NCBI GenBank assembly: GCA_031263485.1
Contig: JAISFS010000231.1
Span: 1 to 45,674, forward strand
Length of the DNA stretch: 45,674 bases
Source: Deltaproteobacteria bacterium
Lineage (GTDB): Bacteria; Desulfobacterota; Desulfarculia; Adiutricales; Adiutricaceae
Reading direction: 5' to 3'
The notes under the pieces: generated by a model
Told to the model about the DNA's origin: nothing
Seen by the model: the letters and a program-made list of their open reading frames with translations, nothing else
Databases searched by the model: none
Made by a program: the position numbers and the translations under genes
Part shown: one piece after another, positions 8,259-14,775 of the stretch
Layout of the letters: the number at the start of each line of letters is the position of its first letter
Numbering within the stretch: the first letter of the stretch is position 1

Positions 8259-10244
8259 TCAGATCTGCACCTCTCTCCTGATCTCCTGGGTCGCGGCCTC
8301 CAGGGTGCAACGCTCGATGATCTTGCCGTTCACGGTGAGGACCGGGCCCTTCTTGCAGTGCTTGCCGCAGAAGTTGGCCTTGAACTGGGTCTTGTCCTCC
8401 AGGCCGTTTTTGCGGATGAACTCCATGAGCTCCTTGTAGAGGGGCTGCGCCCCGCGCAGGTAGCAGCTGGTGCCGAAGCATATCTCCAGCGACAGGGGCC
8501 TCAGGCCCTGAGCGCCTCCCAGGATGAAGTCGCCCTGATCGATGCGCCTGCGGTTCTCGAAACGGGTGTGCAGGAGCTCGTGGGCCTTCTCGGCGTCCAG
8601 GCGCTCGGAGTAGATCTGCTGGAGGTAGGGGTTCTGGGAGGAGACGTGGAACTGGAGCATCTTGTCGTTGTCGTAGAGGCCCTTGGCCCGCTCGCCCACG
8701 GCGTCGCGGTCCAGGGTGATGGGCTGGCCGCCGCCGTTCACGCAGCCGCCGGGGCACGCCATGACCTCCACCATGTCGTAGTAGACCTCGCCCTTGCGGA
8801 TCCCGTCCAGGAGCCTGCGGGCGTTCGCGAGCCCCGAGACCACGGCGAGCTTGAGCGTCCGCCCGCCCAGCGCGATCTCGGAGGTCTTGACCCCCTCCTG
8901 GCCGCGGAACTGCTTGAACTCCTGGGCGGAGCCCTTCTCCAGGGAATCGGCCGCGAAGCGGAGCACCGCCTCGGAGACGCCGCCGGACGACCCGAAGATG
9001 ACCGAGCCGCCGGTCGCGAAGCCGAAGGGCATGTCGAAGCTCCCGAGCTCGAGCCGGCCGAACTCGATGCCGCACTCCTTGATCATGAGGGCGAGCTCGC
9101 TCGTGGTGATCACGTAGTCCACGTCCGGGACCCCGCCGGTCCGGAGCGCGGGGCGCCTTGCCTCGAACTTCTTGGCGGTGCAGGGGGACACCGTCACCAC
9201 CACCAGATCCTTCCTGTCCACCCCTAGCTCTGCCGTCAGCATGTCCTTGGCCAGGGCCCCGAACATGGCCTGGGGGGACCGGCAGGAGGAGAGGTTGTCC
9301 AGGAAGTCCGGGTAGTACTGCTCGGCGAACTTGACCCAGGCCGGGCAGCAGGAGGTGAACAGGGGGAGCGTCCCGCCGTTCTGGACGCGGCCCAGGAATT
9401 CCTTGCCCTCCTCCACCACCGTGAAGTCGGCCCCGAAGCAGGTGTCGTAGACCCGGTCGAAGCCCATGCGGCGCAGGGCCGAGATGACGCGGCCAATGGA
9501 GAACCACCCCGGGCTCTTCCCGAAGTACTCGCCCAGGGCCACGCGCACCGCGGGGGCTATCTGGACCACCACGGTCTTCGCGGGGTCGAAGACGGCGTCC
9601 CAGACCTCCTTGATGTCGCTTTTCGGCGTGAGCGCCCCCACAGGGCAGACCTTGACGCACTGGCCGCAACCCACGCACTCGATGTGCCCCAGCCCCTTGT
9701 TGTAGCAGGTGCTCACCTGGGCCTTCGCCCCGCGGTAGACGAAGTCCAGGGCGCCCACGGACTGGATCTCCTCGCAGACCCTCACGCAGTCCCCGCAGAG
9801 GATGCACTTGGAGGGGTCGCGGAGCACGCAGTCCGACGTGGCGTCCTTCTCGCCGGTGCGGCGCATGGGCTTGAAGCGGTTGGAGGTCACCCCCAGCTGC
9901 CTCGCTATCGACTGGAGCCTGCAGTCCCCGCTCTTGGGGCACACGGTGCAGTCGTCGTCGTGGGCCGCCAGCATGAGCTCGATTATCATCTTCCGCAGGT
10001 TGCGGACCTCGGAGGTGTTGGTGCGCACGACCATGCCGCCCTCGGCCCGGGTGGAGCAGGCGGGCAGGAGCCCCCGGCCCTCGACCTCCACCATGCACAT
10101 GCGGCAGGCGCCGTACACGCTTATCTCGGAGTGGTAGCAGAAGGTGGGGAGCTCCACCCCCGCCTTCCGTATGACCTCCAAGAGGTTCCTCTCGCCCTCG
10201 ATGGCCACCGGGATCTGGTCTATGACCGCCGACTGGCTCTTCAT
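8259..10244 (-). CDS. hydA: electron-bifurcating [FeFe]-hydrogenase catalytic subunit
   Basis: 661 residues. It forms or oxidises H2 at the H-cluster as the catalytic subunit of a trimeric NAD-linked, ferredoxin-dependent hydrogenase. Clusters in order: [2Fe-2S] (C36, C47, C50, C63), His-liganded [4Fe-4S] (H95, C99, C102, C108), two [4Fe-4S] (C147-C150-C153-C157; C190-C193-C196-C200), then the H-cluster motifs FTSCCPAW (C299, C300), SPCTAKK (C355) and MACPGGC (C497, C501). The proton-path residues C299, E279, E282 and S319 are present at positions matching Clostridium CpI. The residue before PC is Ser353 where most catalytic enzymes have Met. A C-terminal thioredoxin-like [2Fe-2S] domain (CFGTSC...FCGKHC) matches the domain layout of Thermotoga-type HydA. 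GGGAGG precedes the ATG. The gene is also called hndD in Desulfovibrio. Confidence 0.95.
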   Translation of the reverse strand: MKSQSAVIDQIPVAIEGERNLLEVIRKAGVELPTFCYHSEISVYGACRMCMVEVEGRGLLPACSTRAEGGMVVRTNTSEVRNLRKMIIELMLAAHDDDCTVCPKSGDCRLQSIARQLGVTSNRFKPMRRTGEKDATSDCVLRDPSKCILCGDCVRVCEEIQSVGALDFVYRGAKAQVSTCYNKGLGHIECVGCGQCVKVCPVGALTPKSDIKEVWDAVFDPAKTVVVQIAPAVRVALGEYFGKSPGWFSIGRVISALRRMGFDRVYDTCFGADFTVVEEGKEFLGRVQNGGTLPLFTSCCPAWVKFAEQYYPDFLDNLSSCRSPQAMFGALAKDMLTAELGVDRKDLVVVTVSPCTAKKFEARRPALRTGGVPDVDYVITTSELALMIKECGIEFGRLELGSFDMPFGFATGGSVIFGSSGGVSEAVLRFAADSLEKGSAQEFKQFRGQEGVKTSEIALGGRTLKLAVVSGLANARRLLDGIRKGEVYYDMVEVMACPGGCVNGGGQPITLDRDAVGERAKGLYDNDKMLQFHVSSQNPYLQQIYSERLDAEKAHELLHTRFENRRRIDQGDFILGGAQGLRPLSLEICFGTSCYLRGAQPLYKELMEFIRKNGLEDKTQFKANFCGKHCKKGPVLTVNGKIIERCTLEAATQEIRREVQI

Positions 10245-10314
10245 CTCAGTCCCTCCCGCGCCCGGCCGCCGGGCGCCGGGGCGCGCCGCGCGCGCCCTGA
10301 TTCGACCAAGGCCC
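10245..10314. other. GC-rich hairpin-prone hydB-hydA spacer
   Basis: A 70-bp spacer between hydB and hydA. It contains GGCGCGCCGCGCGCGCC-like and CCCGGCGCCCGG-like inverted repeats and then the hydA ribosome site. It could act as an intercistronic stem-loop that adjusts the ratio of catalytic to diaphorase subunit; there is no U-tract to make it a terminator. Confidence 0.4.
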
Positions 10315-12204
10315 TCAGCCCTTGACCACCGCCTTGAACTTGCACTTCTGCTCGCAGACGCCGCACTTCACGCACTTCTCGGGATCTATCACGAACGGCG
10401 AGCCCTTCTTGCCCGTGATGGCCTCGGCCGGACAGTTCTTGGCGCACACGGTGCATCCCTTGCACCTGTCCGCCAGGATCCGGTAGGTCAGGAGCGCCGT
10501 GCAGGCCCCGGCGGGGCAGCGCCTCTGGACCACGTGGGCCAGGTACTCCTCCCTGAAGTATCTGAGCGACGACAGGACCGGGTTCGGGGCGGTCTTGCCC
10601 AGCCCGCACAGCGAACCCACCTTCACGGCCTTGGCCAGGTCCTCCAGGAGCGCGATGGTGTCCAGCGTGCCGCGGCCCTCGATGATGTCGTCCAGGAAGG
10701 CCAGCATCTGGCGGGTGCCCTCGCGGCAGACCACGCACTTGCCGCAGGACTCGTTCTGGGTGAACTGCATGAAGAAGCGCGAGATCTGGACCATGCAGGT
10801 GGTCTGGTTCATGACCACGAGCCCGCCGGAACCCACCATCGCGCCCACGCCCTGGAGCGACTCGTAGTCCAGCGGCAGGTCCAGGTGATCCCGGGTCAGG
10901 CAGCCCCCGGAGGGCCCGCCTATCTGCACCGCCTTGAAGTCGCAGCCGACCAGGGAGCCGTCGTCGGCCGTGACGCCGCCGCCGATGTCGGCCACGATCT
11001 CCCTCAGGGTCGTGCCGAAGGGCACCTCTATGAGCCCGGTGTTGGCCACGTGTCCGGTGAGCGCGAAGGTCTTGGTTCCCTTCGCGTTGGCCGTGCCCAT
11101 CCCGGCGTATTTCTCCGCGCCCATCCTCAGCACCACCGGCACCGTAGCCAGCGTCTCCACGTTGTTGATGACCGTCGGCTTGCCGAAGAGCCCGGCCTCG
11201 GCAGGGTACGGCGGCTTCAGGGTGGGCATGCCGCGCCGTCCCTCGATGGAGGAGATGAGCGCCGTCTCCTCGCCGCAGACGAAGGCGCCGGCGCCCTCCT
11301 TCACCTCGACGTCGAAGCCCCGGCCCGAGCCGAAGACGCTCGCGCCCAGGATGCCCGCCTCCCTGGCCGCCGTGATGGCGTACTTCAGGCGCTTCACCGC
11401 GAGCGGGTACTCCATGCGCACGTAGATGTAGCCGAAGGTCGCGTTCACCGCCATGGCGGCGATGATCATGCCCTCCAGGACCGCGTGGGGGTTCCCCTCC
11501 ATGACGCAGCGGTCCATGAACGCGCCGGGATCGCCCTCGTCCCCGTTGCAGACGACGTATTTCTCGTCAGCGGCGTTGGCGCGGGTGAGATCCCACTTGC
11601 GGCCCGTGGGGAAGCCCCCGCCGCCGCGGCCCTTGAGCCCCGAGGCGAGGATCTCCTGGCAGATCTGGGCGTCCGTCATCTCGAGCACCGCCCGGCGGGC
11701 CTGGAAATAGCCCCCGTGCTCCACGTACTCGTCCAGGTCATGCACGTCTATGTTCCCGCAGAGCTCGAGCATCAGGCGGTGCTGGCGCTCGTAGAAGGGG
11801 ATGCGGGACATCTCGTGGACCGGCTCGCCGGAATCGGGGCGCGTGTAGAGGAGCCGCTCCACGTGACGGCCGCCCAGGATGGACTCCTCCACTATCTCGT
11901 CCACGTCCTCGGCCTTCACCTTCACGTACATGACGCCCTGGGGCTTCAGCGTCACCAGCGGCCCCATCTGGCAGAAGCCCTGGCACCCGGTCTCGATCAT
12001 CTGGTAGTCGCCGCCCTCGGCCTCCAGGGCCACCGAGGCCCTGATGCCCCGGGCTCCGAGCACCTCGCGGAAGCGCTCGTAGATCCGCATCGACCCGTTG
12101 GCCATGCAGCCTGTCCCGGCGCACACGGTCACCCGGGGCTTGGTCCCGGAGGTGGAGGCCCGGAAGCGCTCCTTCCTGTCCTCAAGGGTGATGGCCTCAG
12201 GCAT
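10315..12204 (-). CDS. hydB: bifurcating hydrogenase NADH/flavin subunit (NuoF-like)
   Basis: 629 residues. It carries FMN and the NAD(H) site, where electron bifurcation between NADH and ferredoxin occurs. Domains in order: thioredoxin-like [2Fe-2S] (C28, C33, C74, C78), NuoF flavin/NAD domain with the glycine-rich GRGGGGFPTGRKW loop (about 192-204), SLBB segment, NuoF [4Fe-4S] (C487, C490, C493, C533) and a C-terminal pair of ferredoxin clusters (C581-C584-C587-C591; C611-C614-C617-C621). The ATG at 12204 has an ideal AAGGAGG six bases upstream; an upstream ATG at 12258 would add an arginine/proline-rich stretch and deepen the overlap with hydC. It overlaps the hydC stop by 8 bp, so translation is coupled. 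The gene is also called hndC. Confidence 0.95.
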   Translation of the reverse strand: MPEAITLEDRKERFRASTSGTKPRVTVCAGTGCMANGSMRIYERFREVLGARGIRASVALEAEGGDYQMIETGCQGFCQMGPLVTLKPQGVMYVKVKAEDVDEIVEESILGGRHVERLLYTRPDSGEPVHEMSRIPFYERQHRLMLELCGNIDVHDLDEYVEHGGYFQARRAVLEMTDAQICQEILASGLKGRGGGGFPTGRKWDLTRANAADEKYVVCNGDEGDPGAFMDRCVMEGNPHAVLEGMIIAAMAVNATFGYIYVRMEYPLAVKRLKYAITAAREAGILGASVFGSGRGFDVEVKEGAGAFVCGEETALISSIEGRRGMPTLKPPYPAEAGLFGKPTVINNVETLATVPVVLRMGAEKYAGMGTANAKGTKTFALTGHVANTGLIEVPFGTTLREIVADIGGGVTADDGSLVGCDFKAVQIGGPSGGCLTRDHLDLPLDYESLQGVGAMVGSGGLVVMNQTTCMVQISRFFMQFTQNESCGKCVVCREGTRQMLAFLDDIIEGRGTLDTIALLEDLAKAVKVGSLCGLGKTAPNPVLSSLRYFREEYLAHVVQRRCPAGACTALLTYRILADRCKGCTVCAKNCPAEAITGKKGSPFVIDPEKCVKCGVCEQKCKFKAVVKG

Positions 12205-12775
12205 CGTGGGCCTCCTTCGCGGCGGCCGCGCCGCGGCCGGCCTCCAGGCCGGCGGCAAGCGGGGATTTCCCGTCCGTCCCCTGTCCCTCGGCCTCGCGGG
12301 CGCGGATGCCCTCCACGATGGCGCGGGCCTTCTCGGGGTCCAGGGACCCGTGGACCTCCTCGGCCCCCACGACCACCACCGGCGCGAGCCCGCAGGCCCC
12401 CAGGCAGGCCACGGTCTCCAGCGTGAACATGCGGTCGTCGGAGGTGCCGATCTCGCCCTTGAGCCCCAGGGCGTCCCGGATCGCCTCGATGATGTCGGCG
12501 GACTTCTTCACGTGGCAGGCCGTGCCGTCGCAGACCTTGATCACGTACTTGCCCTTGGCCGACAGCGTGAAGTGGGAATAGAAGGTCGCCACCCCGAAGA
12601 CCGCGCAGGGCGAGATGCCCAGCGCGGTGGCGACGTAGGTCATGATGTCCTCCGGTAGATACGAGTAGGCCTCCTGGATCTCCTGGAGGATCGCGATGAG
12701 GCTGCTCCGGCTCCTCTTGTGGCGGTCCAGGATGTCGCAGACCATGTCGAACTTCGCGCCGAACTCGCTTGTCAT
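12197..12775 (-). CDS. hydC: bifurcating hydrogenase small subunit (NuoE-like)
   Basis: 192 residues, NuoE family, holding one thioredoxin-like [2Fe-2S] cluster with ligands C82 and C87 (VCDGTACHVKK) and C124 and C128 (CLGACGLAP). It begins the operon hydC-hydB-hydA. An AGGGGGA stretch lies upstream of the ATG. The last 35 or so residues are an alanine/glycine-rich tail beyond the normal family end. There is no separate HndB-type subunit, so the complex is the trimeric HydABC form rather than the four-subunit HndABCD form. The gene is also called hndA. Confidence 0.94.
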   Translation of the reverse strand: MTSEFGAKFDMVCDILDRHKRSRSSLIAILQEIQEAYSYLPEDIMTYVATALGISPCAVFGVATFYSHFTLSAKGKYVIKVCDGTACHVKKSADIIEAIRDALGLKGEIGTSDDRMFTLETVACLGACGLAPVVVVGAEEVHGSLDPEKARAIVEGIRAREAEGQGTDGKSPLAAGLEAGRGAAAAKEAHDA

Positions 12776-13142
12776 TGGCTTAGCTTCCCCCTTCCATGCG
12801 GGGCCAGGCCCCGGCTACGGTTTCTGATGCGCGTCGTCATCGGTTCAGGCGCCTTTCGGGCGGCGCAGGCCCGCGCCGTCGCGGACGGCGGGCCGCAGGA
12901 GAGAATGCGGAATTTCCGGCCGGGGCCGCGCGGCCAGGGCCATGCCCGTCCGCTATTGTGAGGATCCGGACGTCCGTCCGGCGCCTCCACTGCGACCGGA
13001 TCGCGGCGCGGTCCGTAGCGTCGTTTCCCGCGCGCCCGGACCCGACGGAGCGGAGACGCTCCGTGCCGCAGTCCGCTATCCGCGTCAGGAACACGCGGGC
13101 CGGTTCTTGGCGTCCGGCGGCACGGCACGGGCGGATCCGTCC

Positions 13143-13262
13143 GCGACGATGCGGGCCGTACCGGTAGAGACGTTGCGGGCGGATCCGTCCGCGACGATGC
13201 GGGTCGTCCCGTTCGCGACGATACGGGTCGTCCCGCCAGCAACGATGCGGTCGGACCATCTC
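13143..13262. repeat. 24-bp tandem repeat, five units
   Basis: Five units in exact phase at 13143, 13167, 13191, 13215 and 13239. The core is GCGACGATGCGGGTCGTCCC; units two and five are more diverged. It lies about 370 bp upstream of hydC. Confidence 0.85.
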
Positions 13263-14042
13263 GCGTAACGCGGGAGGCAGACACGACCGGTCGCCCGCAG
13301 ACGGGCGAGGGGGACAGAGCGCGGCGATGTGCTTGAATCCCGGTCTGGCGCGGGTCCGTCAGGGTCGCAGGACATGATGGATGTCCGTCAAGATTCCTTG
13401 CCTGACGCGGACGCGGATGATGCGCACGTCCGTGGAGTTGTCGACCGCAAGGTCGCCGACATGCGGTCGAGGCGCGCCTTACGATGCATTCTAGCCACGA
13501 ACTTGGGTATCCGCAATGATCGGATCCTCGGATACGCGATCCGCGACCAGGACTGAGCGCGGAAAGGGATCCTCGCCTGAGGGCGCAACTCCGGCGCCTG
13601 CCCGGGCGGATGCCCCGGACGCCATATGATCCGTAACCTGGCTTCGTGATAGGTCTCTGCCCCCCACTCCCGCGTACGGCCGCCCGCTCCCATCGCGGGA
13701 AGGCCGTGCGGAACCGCAGCATGATAAATCCCGGCAATAGGCTTGCGGCGATCAAGCCGAAAGCCTTGCGGCCAAGCATACACGTTCCGCAGACGCCGGA
13801 CCGAAGCTTTCGGTCGGACGGACGGTTGGCGTAAATCTCCAGGGCGCCGGGTCCCCGGAAAATCTGAAAAATTTAAATCTTAAAAATTCGCTTGATACTC
13901 CCTAAAAATATCCTGGCCTTGATAAGAGGTCCTGACGTCTCGGAGACTCGGCGGCGAAACGTTCGGAATCTCGCGTAAACTACCGGAAACCCCGAAAACT
14001 TCCATTGAATTCCTAAAGCTTATGGAAACCTCGGGAATGCTC

Positions 14043-14104
14043 CGAAAACTTGCGGAAACTTCCGGAAACTTCAGGAAATTTCGGAAAATTCCGGGAAATT
14101 CCGA
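14043..14104. repeat. 10-bp AT-rich repeat, about six units
   Basis: Repeats of CGGAAACTTC with variants ending in ATTTC and ATTCC. GGAAATTCC-like units are nearly self-complementary. More degraded copies extend upstream to about 13980. Its composition contrasts with the GC-rich arrays on either side. Confidence 0.75.
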
Positions 14105-14360
14105 ATTTTCCCGTTCTTTCAGGAAAGCCCCTGAACCGCGAAGGGCGTCACGGGCAGTCGCCCGGAAATGACAAGCAAGATGTGATACCGCAACATCCGC
14201 GCAAAGACAAAATTTGCCGCCCGTACCAGAGCCTTGGGTGCCGCAAACCGTCCGGAAGGTCAGGGCGACATGAAGCGGCGGGAAAGGAACCCGCTGGCCC
14301 GGGCCGTTGCCCGCACTCGCCGCAAAATGCTCCGTCTGTCCTGGCCGGCGTTAGGACTCC

Positions 14361-14688
14361 CGTAAAAAGTTCCGCATGTCCGGACGGACGCCCGGACTCC
14401 CCGTGAAAAGTTCCGCATGCCCGGACGGACGCCCGGACTTCCCGTAACAAGCTCCGCAAGCCCGGGCCGACGCCCGGACTCCCCGTGAAAAGTTCCGCAT
14501 GCCCGGACGGACGCCCGGACTCCCCGTGAAAAGTTCCGCATGTCCGGGCCGATGCCCGGACTTCCCGTGAAAAGTTCCGCATGTCCGGGCCGATGCCCGG
14601 ACTTCCCGTGGAAAGTTCCGCATGTCCGGGCCGATGCCCGGACTTCCCGTGACAAGATCCGCAAGTCCCGTCTGATGCCCGGGCGCGG
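14361..14688. repeat. 41-bp tandem array, eight hairpin-bearing units
   Basis: Units start with CGTGAAAAG-like sequence at 14361, 14402, 14443, 14484, 14525, 14566, 14607 and 14648, an exact 41-bp period. Each has a half TTCCCGTGAAAAGTTCCGCA and a half that folds on itself; in three units the latter is GTCCGGGCCGATGCCCGGAC, a perfect 8-bp stem with a four-base loop, and the others keep a shorter stem. No spacers separate the units. The array lies 90 bp beyond the adhE stop, so the adhE transcript could carry a row of stem-loops at its 3' end. Confidence 0.92.
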
Positions 14689-14765
14689 CGGATAGAAACC
14701 GCCCGGGCGAAAGCCGATGCCCGGGCGCCACTAAAAGATCGCCCGGGCCAAGGGGGACGCCCGGG
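14689..14765 (-). other. cluster of CCCGGGC palindromes 3' of adhE
   Basis: At least five GCCCGGGC words in about 80 bases can pair with one another into several alternative stems, immediately after the adhE stop on the minus strand. No U-tract follows, so this is not a standard intrinsic terminator. It may protect the mRNA 3' end or be the degraded edge of the 41-bp array. Confidence 0.45.
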
Positions 14766-14775
14766 AAGACGGTCC

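Larger units (their letters stand above)
12776..14775. other. 2-kb gene-free interval between hydC and adhE
   Basis: No supported gene. It holds three distinct tandem arrays (13143-13262, 14043-14104 and 14361-14688), an AT-rich island at about 13855-13935 and clustered CCCGGGC palindromes at 14675-14760. The hydC promoter must lie here on the minus strand, but I found neither a convincing -35/-10 pair nor a canonical Rex operator close to the start. Confidence 0.5.

Noticed and set aside
5599..12426. Long plus-strand frames opposite hydS, hydA and hydB
   Set aside because: They mirror the GC3 bias of the real minus-strand genes, lack family features and have histidine/valine/leucine-rich antisense composition.
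12776..13100. Rex operator or sigma-54 promoter upstream of hydC
   Set aside because: No TTGTGAA-type inverted repeat or TGGCAC-N5-TTGC pair found by eye in the first 300 bases.
14361..14688. CRISPR array
   Set aside because: The whole 41-bp unit is repeated without variable spacers, and no cas genes are present.
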